Of a DNA stretch of 40,221 bases, positions 10,650 through 18,079 are shown in pieces (the stretch's first letter is position 1; the number at the start of each line of letters is the position of its first letter). Both the position numbers and the translations under genes were made by a program. Source of the stretch: Candidatus Aenigmatarchaeota archaeon (GTDB taxonomy: Archaea; Aenigmatarchaeota; Aenigmatarchaeia; QMZP01; QMZT01); the NCBI GenBank assembly GCA_003663325.1, contig QMZT01000005.1, forward strand, positions 1 through 40,221, given 5' to 3'. The notes beneath the pieces are model-generated. The model worked only from the letters and a program-made list of their open reading frames with translations. It had not been told where the DNA came from and ran no database searches.

Positions 10650-10680
10650 ACTTATATTTTTGATAATATTCTTTAATAAT
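10650..10680. promoter_or_regulatory. Compact divergent promoter between pilin operon and rtcA
   Basis: Only 31 bp separate the two divergent ATGs. On the plus strand TTATATTTTT (about 10652-10661) sits roughly 20-28 bp before the rtcA ATG. On the minus strand TATTAAAG-like sequence sits a similar distance before the pilin ATG. Both transcripts would be leaderless or nearly so, and the two TATA-like elements overlap, so the two directions probably compete. This is read from base composition and spacing only. Confidence 0.5.
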
Positions 10681-11724
10681 ATGATGAAGGAGACCATATC
10701 CATAGACGGAAGCTATGGAGAGGGTGGAGGTCAGATATTGAGAACTGCTTGTGCTCTTTCTGTTATAACAGCCAAGCCTGTAAGGATATTCAATATACGA
10801 GCAAATAGACCAAATCCTGGACTAAGAACACAACATATTAAGGTTATAGAATCACTTGCCCATATCTCATGCGGAAGATATGAAGGGGTAAAGCTTGGTT
10901 CCAAAGAGGTTTGGTTCTTTCCAGGAGAGGGTATAAGGGATAAGGTTAAGGTTAAGATAGAGACTGCAGGCTCAGCTGGGCTTGTACTTGAGAGCTTATT
11001 AATTGCTGCTATGAGGTGCAGGAAAAGGATAAGTTTGGAGATAGATGGTGGTGCAACCTTTGGTGCATTTGCCCCGCCCTTGCCTTACATACAGTACGTA
11101 ATACTTCCCATTCTCAGAAAAATGGGATACCATGCAGAAATAAACATAATAAGACATGGTTTTTATCCCGCAGGCGGCGCAAAGGTAAAAGCTACAATTA
11201 TCCCGCCAAAAGCCCTTGCTCCTGTAAGCTTTGAAAACCCATTTTCCGCGAAGCTCGTAAATATACTATCTGTTGCAAGCAAACACCTGAAAAAGGCAAA
11301 GGTTGCAGAAAGGCAGGCAAGGAGTGCAGAAAAACTGCTCAATGAATACGGCTGCGGGGTAGAGATAAAAACAATGTATGCAGACAGCATAAGCGTGGGA
11401 AGCGGGATAGTGCTAAGCAGTAAAACATTTAGTGGAAGCGTGGTGGGAAGTGATTCACTGGGAGAAAAAGGTAAGCTAGCTGAAGAGGTTGGTTACGAGG
11501 CTGCCCAAGGCTTGCTTGCTTGCCTGGATAAGGCAACACTGGATATACATGCCGCAGACCAAATACTACCATTCATTTCTTTCGCCAAAGGCACGTCAAT
11601 ATTCACAACACCAGAGCTGAGTATGCATGCAAAAACAAATATATGGGTCATAGAAAGGTTTCTGGGGAAATTATTCGCAATAAAACACAAAAACAATGTA
11701 TTTGTGGTGGAATGCAAACCCTAG
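10681..11724 (+). CDS. rtcA: RNA 3'-terminal phosphate cyclase
   Basis: RtcA converts RNA 3'-phosphates to 2',3'-cyclic phosphates using ATP via a covalent enzyme-AMP on a histidine. The start chosen at ATG 10681 (or 10684) gives 347 residues, the usual archaeal length, beginning just before the family signature IDGSYGEGGGQILRTA. Further family features are RPNPGLRTQHIK, the internal GGATFGAFAPPLPYIQ segment and GFYPAGGA. Near the C-terminus LDIHAADQILPFISFA is followed by the region holding the catalytic His (ELSMHAKTN). The gene is alone on its strand, leaderless by its TATA spacing, and its stop overlaps the convergent UPF0147 gene by 4 bp. Its position next to the exosome cluster suits an RNA-end-processing role. 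Confidence 0.93.
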   Translation: MMKETISIDGSYGEGGGQILRTACALSVITAKPVRIFNIRANRPNPGLRTQHIKVIESLAHISCGRYEGVKLGSKEVWFFPGEGIRDKVKVKIETAGSAGLVLESLLIAAMRCRKRISLEIDGGATFGAFAPPLPYIQYVILPILRKMGYHAEINIIRHGFYPAGGAKVKATIIPPKALAPVSFENPFSAKLVNILSVASKHLKKAKVAERQARSAEKLLNEYGCGVEIKTMYADSISVGSGIVLSSKTFSGSVVGSDSLGEKGKLAEEVGYEAAQGLLACLDKATLDIHAADQILPFISFAKGTSIFTTPELSMHAKTNIWVIERFLGKLFAIKHKNNVFVVECKP

Positions 11725-11969
11725 CTCCTCAATTCTTCAAGCTTTGATACATAACTCCAGATCTTTGTTCTTGCATATGCAGATATATTTGGGTCGCTTG
11801 ATGCCTCATCCAACATGGAAACTATTGTATTTATTCTTACATCTTCTGGCTCGTTTTCATTCTTAAGTATCTCTATACAATTTTCAATTAAACTCCTTAT
11901 ATTTCTTGGAACACCCCTATCGTGCAATATATCCTCTAGCAATGCCAATGCCTTTTCCACCTTTGTCAT
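11721..11969 (-). CDS. UPF0147 family small archaeal protein
   Basis: This 82-residue all-helical protein matches the archaeal UPF0147 family (KALALLEDILHDRGVPRNIR; a later segment with DEASSDPNISAYARTKIW). The family is widespread in archaea and has no assigned biochemical role. The predicted helices resemble a small HEAT- or tetratricopeptide-like bundle. It is the last gene of the minus-strand exosome-proteasome operon, 8 bp after prefoldin beta. This suggests a link to protein folding or RNA metabolism, but that is by context only. Its stop overlaps the rtcA stop from the opposite strand. Confidence 0.85.
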   Translation of the reverse strand: MTKVEKALALLEDILHDRGVPRNIRSLIENCIEILKNENEPEDVRINTIVSMLDEASSDPNISAYARTKIWSYVSKLEELRS

Positions 11970-11977
11970 GGCATCAC

Positions 11978-12322
11978 CTACAAACCCATACCCTTAATCT
12001 TTTCTTTTAACTCTTCTAGCTTCTCTTTAATTTTCGCTTCCTGCCTCTCAAGTGTTTTAAGGCGCAGCTCAATTATATCCCTTCTTTCCTCCAGCTCCTT
12101 CATTACCTCTTCCTTATTACTTTTTATGAGCAATGGACCAGAGATCTTGTATACCTTCTCTTCCTCCGTTTTCTTTAGCTCATCCAATGCATTATTTATA
12201 TCTCTGAGCTCGAGTGAGAACGCATTCCTTTGCGCCAATACGTTTTGTGCTTGTTGTTGATAGGCCTGAAATTGCTCAAGTATTTGCTCCTGTTGCTTTG
12301 TTACGATATTATCACCTTGCAA
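11978..12322 (-). CDS. pfdB: Prefoldin subunit beta
   Basis: Prefoldin beta joins two alpha and three further beta subunits in the hexameric jellyfish-shaped chaperone that passes unfolded proteins to the thermosome. The 114-residue product has two long coiled-coil helices (QEQILEQFQAYQQQAQNVL and the C-terminal RLKTLERQEAKIKEKLEELK) joined by the beta-hairpin segment (VYKISGPLLIKSNKEEV) typical of the family. The only canonical in-frame start is TTG 12322, inside the end of rpoP. A strong GGTGAT sits just inside that frame (see findings), so translation could begin slightly later at a non-standard codon. It is co-transcribed with rpoP upstream and UPF0147 downstream. Confidence 0.93.
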   Translation of the reverse strand: MQGDNIVTKQQEQILEQFQAYQQQAQNVLAQRNAFSLELRDINNALDELKKTEEEKVYKISGPLLIKSNKEEVMKELEERRDIIELRLKTLERQEAKIKEKLEELKEKIKGMGL

Positions 12323-12461
12323 TTATTCTTTTAGGTATCGATGGCCGCTTTTTCTCAAATATCCTAAACCCACAATATGGGCATATGAGCTTTTTTACCC
12401 TTTCAAGGTCTATCTCAACGGTTTTTTTGCAATTCATACACACATATTCGCTACTTACCAT
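12312..12461 (-). CDS. rpoP: DNA-directed RNA polymerase subunit P (Rpc10/Rpb12-like zinc ribbon)
   Basis: This 49-residue gene reads from ATG 12461 to TGA at 12312-12314. The product contains VCMNCKKTVEID and LICPYCGFRIFEKKRP, i.e. two C-x2-C zinc knuckles followed by the basic RI/KKRP tail typical of archaeal RpoP, which helps join the RpoD/RpoL/RpoN/RpoB assembly platform. The gene starts 2 bp after the eL43 stop and overlaps the start of prefoldin beta by 11 bp. This order (eL43, rpoP, prefoldin beta) is the classical archaeal arrangement, which supports the call strongly. Confidence 0.93.
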   Translation of the reverse strand: MVSSEYVCMNCKKTVEIDLERVKKLICPYCGFRIFEKKRPSIPKRIIAR

Positions 12462-12463
12462 TT

Positions 12464-12688
12464 TCACACCTTTCTTGGAACGTATGCAGAGCCTGCAAAC
12501 TTATTTCCACATTTCATACAAACCCATATACCACTGGCAACCCTTTTAATGTTTGTGCTTGTACACTTTTCACACCTATATACCTCTCTTCTCGTCTTTT
12601 CCAACCAGAGAACCCTTTTCCTAATACCGCTACCGTATCTTGCTCCTAAATTGCCTGTAACCAATACCTTTTTCGTTCGCTTTGCCAT
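12464..12688 (-). CDS. rpl37ae: Large ribosomal subunit protein eL43 (L37Ae)
   Basis: The start is ATG 12688 (MAKRTKKVLVTGNLGARYG), preceded by GGTTGATGGTGG; a TTG frame 11 codons longer is unlikely. The 74-residue product shows the L37Ae hallmarks: a basic N-terminus, the RYGSGIRKRV segment, and a zinc ribbon with C-E-K-C and C-M-K-C separated by ~14 residues. The C-terminal GNKFAGSAYVP is family-typical. It binds 23S rRNA. It precedes rpoP by 2 bp and follows rrp42 after an 83-bp gap holding AT-rich sequence (TTAATAAGTAAATAATATT on the minus strand) that could be an internal promoter. Confidence 0.95.
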   Translation of the reverse strand: MAKRTKKVLVTGNLGARYGSGIRKRVLWLEKTRREVYRCEKCTSTNIKRVASGIWVCMKCGNKFAGSAYVPRKV

Positions 12689-12771
12689 ACCACCATCAAC
12701 CTTTTTGCGACCATCCTCCAATATTATTTACTTATTAAGTTTTTAATATTAAAGTATACCTATAACCATAC

Positions 12772-13548
12772 CTATACATTGCTCTTTATTATTTTTCTTA
12801 TCTCCTCCCCTCTTTCCACAGCCTTATCGAATATCTTCTCTATTGTTCCAGGCTTTATACCATGCATTCCGCCCTTTTGAATTGCGCATATGTTCCCATT
12901 CTGAGATGTGGCAATGCTTACCCTGGAATCCATTATGTTCTCCTCCTCTATTGTAGGATCAACGAGTACCTTGTCCCCTATGTTTATAAAGGTTGTCATT
13001 GCTATTATATCTTTTACCGGTAGCTTCTTTTTCTTTTCCTCATATATTACACTACCATCTTCATACTTCGGCATTTTTGTATTGAGCAACGCTGAAATAG
13101 CAGCCATGGCTGAAGCATCTATAAGGTTACCGTCATGGTTTATAGGCTGGATATCTACAAATATTATCCACACCTTTTCTCCTTCTTCTATGCATAATTT
13201 TTCCATGTCTATAGCTTTACCTTCCCTTATGCCCCTATCCACTATTCTTGCAAGCTCTATAGAATTTTCATCTGGCGGTCCTAGCTCAAAGGAAGAGGAT
13301 GCCATCGGGTAAAGCTCTGCATTTACTATAAGTATACCTTCATTCGGTGTGTCTGGAAATGGCTCGCCAACATCCATCTTAATACCAACCAAAACCTTTG
13401 TATCCCCTATGCTTACCATACTGGATCCTTCTGCCTGAGCAATTACACCGCTCTTTATTGTTATCTTTCTGTATTCATCCAAGCCTCTATTATCTAATCT
13501 TGTACCCTTATTTATCAAATCCATCATATACCTGTTTTGTATATTCAT
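12772..13548 (-). CDS. rrp42: Exosome complex component Rrp42 (non-catalytic RNase PH fold)
   Basis: The ATG at 13548 (MNIQNRYMMDLINKG) is preceded by GAGGGGGT at good spacing and overlaps the rrp41 stop as ATGA, giving 258 residues. Rrp42 is the structural RNase PH-fold partner of Rrp41 in the archaeal exosome hexamer; alone it lacks the phosphorolytic aspartates. Family features seen are TRLDNRGLDEYR, EGSSMVSIGDTKVLVGIK, FELGPPDENSIELARIVDRG, and the second core half NHDGNLIDASAMAAISALLN. The C-terminal IEKIFDKAVERGEEIRK is the usual helical end. It sits between rrp41 and eL43 in the superoperon. Confidence 0.95.
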   Translation of the reverse strand: MNIQNRYMMDLINKGTRLDNRGLDEYRKITIKSGVIAQAEGSSMVSIGDTKVLVGIKMDVGEPFPDTPNEGILIVNAELYPMASSSFELGPPDENSIELARIVDRGIREGKAIDMEKLCIEEGEKVWIIFVDIQPINHDGNLIDASAMAAISALLNTKMPKYEDGSVIYEEKKKKLPVKDIIAMTTFINIGDKVLVDPTIEEENIMDSRVSIATSQNGNICAIQKGGMHGIKPGTIEKIFDKAVERGEEIRKIIKSNV

Positions 13549-14237
13549 TCTACCCCCTCTTTTAACCATTTTTCTTTTAAAACCTTTTTTTGCATTTCAT
13601 ACAGCTTTTTGCACGTATCTATTGCAAGCTTTATTATATTCTTCACATCCTCTTTTGGCAGATTACCATCCATTTGTAAAAGTGTTATCTTGCCTTCTCT
13701 CGGCATATATGCAAGAGGTATGTCAGCCAGCGTTACCTTTTCCTCATCACCATTCAGATCTATTACATACTCACCCTCTATCTTTCCAGCCGCTATAGCG
13801 CTAACCAAATCCCTCATAGGTATGCCAGCATCTGCTAAAGCTAAGCTCGCAGCATTAATGCCAGCTGTTCTCGTGCCTGCATTTGCTTGGGTTACAAGGA
13901 TGTATACATCTATGCTCGCTCTTGGGTATTCTTCGAGGAACAGGGCAGGCTCTATGGCTTCTTTTATAACCTTGGATATCTCTATGCTCCTTCTTGATGG
14001 CCCCGGTTTATTCCTTTCTGTTGTTGAGAAGGGTGCCATCATATAAGTGCATTTAAGTATCGCCTTTTCATTATCTTGCAAGTGTTTTGGATGCAACTCC
14101 TTTGGACCATACACAGCAGCTATTGCCTCTGTATTTCCAAATCTAACAAGTGCTGAACCGTCAGCATTCTTTACAACACCTACCTTCATTTCTACCGGCC
14201 TGATCTCGGTAGGCTTTCTTCCATCAACCCTTTTCAT
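13545..14237 (-). CDS. rrp41: Exosome complex component Rrp41 (catalytic RNase PH subunit)
   Basis: Rrp41 carries the phosphate-dependent 3'-5' exoribonuclease and polyadenylating site of the archaeal exosome, working only in the Rrp41-Rrp42 hexamer. The ATG at 14237 (MKRVDGRKPTEIRP) has GGGGTGAG just upstream; a GTG start 9 bp earlier is possible. The product is 230 residues. Motifs seen: GSALVRFGNTEAIAAVYGP, the RNA/phosphate arginine region ERNKPGPSRRSIEISKVIKE, ANAGTRTAGINAASLALADAG, and the active-site region VTLADIPLAYMP with the expected acidic residue in ADIP. The gene abuts rrp4 (1-bp gap) and overlaps rrp42 by 4 bp. Confidence 0.95.
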   Translation of the reverse strand: MKRVDGRKPTEIRPVEMKVGVVKNADGSALVRFGNTEAIAAVYGPKELHPKHLQDNEKAILKCTYMMAPFSTTERNKPGPSRRSIEISKVIKEAIEPALFLEEYPRASIDVYILVTQANAGTRTAGINAASLALADAGIPMRDLVSAIAAGKIEGEYVIDLNGDEEKVTLADIPLAYMPREGKITLLQMDGNLPKEDVKNIIKLAIDTCKKLYEMQKKVLKEKWLKEGVE

Positions 14238-14238
14238 A

Positions 14239-14916
14239 CTACTCACCCCTATCTAACAATCTTTCCACGGCCTCTGTGAGGCCTGTTGTGTGGGATTTCT
14301 CATTTACCATCATTATGGCTTTCACCGCCAGCTCCTCCTTTTCTCCCTGTAACCATATCCTCCCGTTTTGACCAACACTTATCCTGCATTTGGTCTTATT
14401 TTTTATAAGGTTTATCATCGAGCCGCCTTTACCAATAAGTCGTGGCACTTTAACAGGGCTTATCTCTACTATTCTACCGCCGGAGAATTTTCTTGTTTGC
14501 GGTTCTTTCATAGAAATGTATATTGTTTTCAATGCCGAAACAACAGAGATCTTCCCATATATAACATCCCCTGTGTTGTATATTTTTGAGATATCTGTTT
14601 TTAGGGAATCTACAAACTCCCTTATCCCAGAGATGGGCAAGAATGCCTGGTACGGTGAATTTATATCCACTATCCAACCGGAATATTGCACCTCTTTAAT
14701 CTCGCCAATTACCATATCTCCTACCTCTGGTATATATGGGCCGGCTAGCGGTACAACCTCTACAACCCTGCCCTTAAAGTATACCAATCCTAGCCTCTTC
14801 GAATATATACCATTACCTTCTCTAAAACAATTCCTTCCGGGAAGGTAATCCATACTTTCAACTACAAGCTCGCCCGGAAGGACCAAATCCCTTGTCTTTT
14901 TAAAAACCTTATTCAT
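14239..14916 (-). CDS. rrp4: Exosome RNA-binding subunit Rrp4 (S1 and KH domains)
   Basis: The 225-residue protein has the Rrp4 order: an N-terminal beta domain (LVLPGELV), an S1 domain at about residues 60-130 (GDMVIGEIKEVQYSGWIVDI) and a KH domain at about 145-215 with the Rrp4 signature VPRLIGKGGSMINLIKNKT. Rrp4 caps the RNase PH ring and feeds RNA into it. The start MNKVFKKTRDLVLPGE fits family length. It lies 8 bp after the SBDS gene stop and 1 bp ahead of rrp41. No csl4 or DnaG-like cap gene is in the window. Confidence 0.95.
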   Translation of the reverse strand: MNKVFKKTRDLVLPGELVVESMDYLPGRNCFREGNGIYSKRLGLVYFKGRVVEVVPLAGPYIPEVGDMVIGEIKEVQYSGWIVDINSPYQAFLPISGIREFVDSLKTDISKIYNTGDVIYGKISVVSALKTIYISMKEPQTRKFSGGRIVEISPVKVPRLIGKGGSMINLIKNKTKCRISVGQNGRIWLQGEKEELAVKAIMMVNEKSHTTGLTEAVERLLDRGE

Positions 14917-14924
14917 TTCACCAC

Positions 14925-15626
14925 CTACAATACATTTTTAAGTATCTTTATTTGTACATTGCCAGATGTTATTTCATTGAGCTTTGAATATATTTCAGAT
15001 TGTATGCCAGCGGGAACCTCTATTAAAGCGATCCACGAATCTGCTGTCCACTCCTCCTTTTTAAGTTTTGCTATCCTCCTCATCTCAGAGCTAGCCTTTC
15101 CAGCATATTCTATAGGGACCTTTATAGCGATCTCTTTTCTTTCCAATGATATCGGTATTACAGACCTTATCTTCTCAACAACACCGCTCACCTGCTCTTT
15201 TGCTGGCTTAAAGGGATCTATCATAACATGTGCCTCTTTCATAGCGTTCAATATCCTTTGCAATGGATGCGGCAAGTTTGTTTTTGGGTCTATAGCTTGC
15301 CTAGCTATTATATTTGCCACCTCTTTCCTCTTATTTTCAATCATCTCATTCCTTTGCTCTGTGGTTATCTGTATCTGTCCTTCCTTTACTATCTGCTCAG
15401 CTATCTTGTATATATCCAATGTATGAAAAACCTTTTCCAACTCCTCTCTGCTTACCCTCTCCCCCTTTTTTGCATCCTTAAATATTTCTGGTGTTGCAAG
15501 CATACTTTCTATGCTGACCTCTTTACCTTGCCTTAAATCAAATGCCAAGACAGGATCAACAAGTATCTCAAAAACATTACCCATCTTTACAAGCCTACCT
15601 ATTACTGCCTCATTGACAGAAACCAT
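14925..15626 (-). CDS. sdo1: SBDS/Sdo1-type ribosome maturation protein
   Basis: SBDS proteins help release the anti-association factor aIF6 from the large subunit together with an EF-2-like GTPase. The 233-residue product has the three domains of the family: the N-terminal FYSH domain (RQGKEVSIESMLATPEIFKD... KGERVSREELEKVF), the middle helical domain (TEQRNEMIENKRKEVANIIARQAIDP with LPHPLQRI), and the C-terminal ferredoxin-like domain (EIAIKVPIEYAGKASSEM). Length and start MVSVNEAVIGRLVKMGN are normal. GGTG lies ahead of the ATG and the gene follows psmA by 8 bp, as in many archaea. Confidence 0.95.
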   Translation of the reverse strand: MVSVNEAVIGRLVKMGNVFEILVDPVLAFDLRQGKEVSIESMLATPEIFKDAKKGERVSREELEKVFHTLDIYKIAEQIVKEGQIQITTEQRNEMIENKRKEVANIIARQAIDPKTNLPHPLQRILNAMKEAHVMIDPFKPAKEQVSGVVEKIRSVIPISLERKEIAIKVPIEYAGKASSEMRRIAKLKKEEWTADSWIALIEVPAGIQSEIYSKLNEITSGNVQIKILKNVL

Positions 15627-15634
15627 AAAAACAC

Positions 15635-16333
15635 CTATGAATACTTACCTATATCTTTCCCAGAAAACTTCACAAACCTGCCTTTCTCTATTATCGCAAA
15701 CTCCATATCCCCTTCTTTCACATCCTTTTCCCCGCTTTTCAACGCCTTTAATGCAAGCTTTATACCATCTTTTACGCTCATACCATCCTTGTAAGATGAA
15801 ACGAAAACCTTTTTGGCTTTTTCCGAACCCCTTCCTATTGCTTGAGCCTTCCATTCAAGCAATGTGCCAGATGGGTCTGTTTCAAAAAGCCTGGGCTTGT
15901 TGTCAACACCGCCTATTAACAAGCCAACACCATAGGGCCTTACCCCAGCATACTGTGTAACCAAATGTATTTGGTTTGAAATGAACTTCGCTAAGCTTAG
16001 AACTGATATTGGCGTACCATATGTGATTCTATTTAGCTGTGCCTTTATCCTTGCAGCATGAACAAGTGTCCTTGCATCTGCCAATAACCCAGAGCTTACA
16101 GCGCCTATGTGCTCATCCAACTCGTATATCTTTTTGTAGGTATCGTTTACTGCAAGCTGTGCAGAGGTCTTTATCGCGCCCAATATTATCGCATCCTTTG
16201 TCCTTAAGCCAATACAAGTGCTGCCTCTCTTTACAGCTTGTCTTGCATATTCTACCTGTAATAATCTACCGTCTGGGGAAAATACGACTATGGTTCTATC
16301 ATACGCCATATAATTTTGCGGTACAGGTTGCAT
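15635..16333 (-). CDS. psmA: 20S proteasome subunit alpha
   Basis: This is the outer-ring alpha subunit of the 20S proteasome that gates substrate entry. The 232-residue protein begins MQPVPQNYMAYDRTIVVFSP; the YDR gate motif and the alpha-type signature FSPDGRLLQVEYARQAVKRG are intact. Further on, KTSAQLAVNDTYKKIYELD and GAVSSGLLADARTLV match the family, and there is no N-terminal catalytic Thr, as expected. GAAGGTGAT lies just ahead of the ATG. Upstream TTAAATACTTAAAG on the minus strand (within ~16365-16385) is the likely TATA region driving the whole operon down to UPF0147. The beta subunit and PAN ATPase are not in the window. Confidence 0.96.
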   Translation of the reverse strand: MQPVPQNYMAYDRTIVVFSPDGRLLQVEYARQAVKRGSTCIGLRTKDAIILGAIKTSAQLAVNDTYKKIYELDEHIGAVSSGLLADARTLVHAARIKAQLNRITYGTPISVLSLAKFISNQIHLVTQYAGVRPYGVGLLIGGVDNKPRLFETDPSGTLLEWKAQAIGRGSEKAKKVFVSSYKDGMSVKDGIKLALKALKSGEKDVKEGDMEFAIIEKGRFVKFSGKDIGKYS

Positions 16334-16397
16334 AATATCACCTTCAAATTTATAATTCCAAATACATCCTCTTTAAGTATTTAATTAAAATCTTTTA
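16334..16397 (-). promoter_or_regulatory. Promoter region of the psmA-exosome operon
   Basis: The 64-bp gap between eS6 and psmA contains, on the minus strand, TTTTAATTAAATACTTAAAG followed about 40 bp later by GAAGGTGAT and the psmA ATG. The first stretch is the likely TATA/BRE region and the second the ribosome binding site, so this operon has a short leader instead of being leaderless. It is also where eS6 transcription must end; T-rich runs occur after the eS6 stop. Confidence 0.45.
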
Positions 16398-16994
16398 TTA
16401 TTTCTTATCCTTTACCTCCTTGCCCTTCTCTTTTTCTTGCCCACCTTTATCATTTGCCTGCTCTTTACCCCCTTCCTTCTCCGCTACCTTTTCTTCCTTC
16501 TTCTCCGCGCCTTCCCTGCTCTCTTCTTTTTCTTCTTTAGAGGCTTTTTCTTTGCTTTCCTCTATCTTTGCCTTTTCCTTCTCTTCAGCCTTCTCTTCTT
16601 TTTTCTCTTCCTTTTCAACCTTTATACCAAACAATTCCTCAATACCCTTGCTCCCATATTTAACAACCTTTGTGTTGATCTGAACTATTTGATCAGAGAT
16701 AGTATTACCCCTGACTGTTTTCTTCTTTCTCTCGCCCTTTCTTTTAGGATGAAAACCTGGCGGTGAGCTTAAAAGCACCTTTTTTCTACCACTACCTTCA
16801 ACATCCCTTCTCATTGGGAATCCATCCCTATCACTCCCACCGGTTATTTCGAGCTCATAACCATATAAGCCAAGAAAATCGCCTTTTACCCTGTCACCTA
16901 TCTTTTTCCCTATAAGACCGGATTTAGCTTCGTCAACCTCTCTTTGATACGATTTTCTTGTTTTTGGATCAGACACAACAACCTTGAATACCAT
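16398..16994 (-). CDS. rps6e: Small ribosomal subunit protein eS6 with long Lys/Glu-rich tail
   Basis: The ATG at 16994 (MVFKVVVSDPKTRKSYQREV) is preceded by GGGAGGTGA at ideal spacing; a longer frame upstream is not credible. Residues 1-~125 are a normal archaeal eS6: GLIGKKIGDRVKGDFLGL, YELEITGGSDRDGFPMRRDV, and the basic KVLLSSPPGFHPKRKGERKK segment followed by GNTISDQIVQINTKV. The remaining ~70 residues are almost only K, E, A, S and G, a low-complexity charged tail absent from most archaeal eS6. The gene is divergent from the kinase at 17066 and shares its TATA region. Confidence 0.93.
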   Translation of the reverse strand: MVFKVVVSDPKTRKSYQREVDEAKSGLIGKKIGDRVKGDFLGLYGYELEITGGSDRDGFPMRRDVEGSGRKKVLLSSPPGFHPKRKGERKKKTVRGNTISDQIVQINTKVVKYGSKGIEELFGIKVEKEEKKEEKAEEKEKAKIEESKEKASKEEKEESREGAEKKEEKVAEKEGGKEQANDKGGQEKEKGKEVKDKK

Positions 16995-17031
16995 TTCTTC
17001 ACCTCCCTCAGATTGCCCGAGATCGTTGTAG

Positions 17032-17043
17032 TTTATATATAAA
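17032..17043. promoter_or_regulatory. Perfectly palindromic TATA element between eS6 and the APH-like kinase
   Basis: TTTATATATAAA is its own reverse complement. It lies 22 bp before the kinase ATG (17066) and 37 bp before the eS6 ATG (16994, minus strand; this leaves room for the GGGAGGTGA site). It could serve as a TATA box for both directions. A second AT-rich element, GTTTAAAAAC, follows at about 17050-17059. Inferred from sequence and spacing only. Confidence 0.5.
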
Positions 17044-17065
17044 ATCAAAAGTTTAAAAACATTTT

Positions 17066-18070
17066 ATGGATATTTTTAAGGCCTTAATGAACAAGGAAGC
17101 CTATGATAACACCCCCAGGCATGTGAAGGTTATACAAACACACATCTCATGGGTTTTCCTAACGGGCAAGTATGCATACAAGGTCAAGAAACCCGTTAAT
17201 TTCGGATTCCTTGATTTCACTACGCTTAGAAAAAGGGCATACTATTGTAGGAGGGAATTTGAAATAAATAGGATGTTTAGCCCAGAGTTGTATATAAGCG
17301 TGTTACCTATTGTAAAGGAAGCGGGCGGCAGGGTAAAGATAAACGGGAACGGCAAGCTTATAGAGTATTGTATAAAAATGAAAGAGATTGAGCAAAGCAA
17401 AATATTGGCTCGGATAATAAAAAATAAAGGTATAAGCAAGAGCATACTTAACAAGATAATAAATATTCTTGTGAATTACTACGCTGTAGCCGAAGCTGGA
17501 AAGAATATAGATAAATATGGAAGCGTTAGCATAATAAGATACAATTGGGAGGAAAACTTTGAACAAACAAAAAGCTTTGTTGGCATAGCCATAGAGAAAA
17601 AGGACTTTGAACTTATAAAGAAAGAGGTTTACAAATTTATTAGCCATAACAAGCAATTGTTGAGAGAAAGGGTGAGGGAAGGAAAAATAAAATGGTGTCA
17701 TGGGGATCTTCATTCAGCTAATATATTTGTTGATAAGGGCAAGGTTTACATATTCGATGCGATTGAATTCAATAGAAGGTTTGCATGCTCTGATATAGCT
17801 TGTGACATAGCATTCTTCATTATGGATTTAGAGTTTAGAGGATTATATAAGGAAGCGAGCTACTTTTTAAACAAATTTATAAAAGCCACCAACGATAACA
17901 AGCTTGCCAAGCTAATAAATTTCTATAAGTGTTACAGAGCGTATGTTAGAGGAAAGGTAACGTCCTTTAAGCTCTACGATAATCATATAGGAAAAAAGGA
18001 AAAGGGGCTTGCAAAGATCACCGCAGCTAAATATTTTGATCTGGCTAAGAGATATGCAATGAACATGTAA
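17066..18070 (+). CDS. Aminoglycoside phosphotransferase-fold predicted kinase (COG2187-like)
   Basis: The 334-residue protein has the APH-fold catalytic loop CHGDLHSANIFV (about residues 211-222) and a following metal-binding segment VYIFDAIEFN, with SDIACDIAFFIMDL after it. This order, and the N-terminal THISWVFLTGKYAYKVKKPVNFGFLDF, match the predicted kinase family COG2187. In many bacteria that family is fused to a C-terminal P-loop kinase domain; that second domain is absent here. The substrate is unknown. The start has only ~20 bp of leader after the shared TATA element. Codon use (ATA, AGG, AGC) is like the neighbours, so recent transfer is not obvious. Confidence 0.75.
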   Translation: MDIFKALMNKEAYDNTPRHVKVIQTHISWVFLTGKYAYKVKKPVNFGFLDFTTLRKRAYYCRREFEINRMFSPELYISVLPIVKEAGGRVKINGNGKLIEYCIKMKEIEQSKILARIIKNKGISKSILNKIINILVNYYAVAEAGKNIDKYGSVSIIRYNWEENFEQTKSFVGIAIEKKDFELIKKEVYKFISHNKQLLRERVREGKIKWCHGDLHSANIFVDKGKVYIFDAIEFNRRFACSDIACDIAFFIMDLEFRGLYKEASYFLNKFIKATNDNKLAKLINFYKCYRAYVRGKVTSFKLYDNHIGKKEKGLAKITAAKYFDLAKRYAMNM

Positions 18071-18079
18071 TTTTGGATA

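Noticed and set aside
12752-12774. Tandem TATAGGTAT repeats at the end of rrp42
   Set aside because: Only two copies overlapping the stop codon; too short and simple to claim as a repeat element or operator.
16420-16766. Ser/Phe-rich plus-strand frames opposite the eS6 tail
   Set aside because: They are the complement of a Lys/Glu repeat and so are compositional artefacts.
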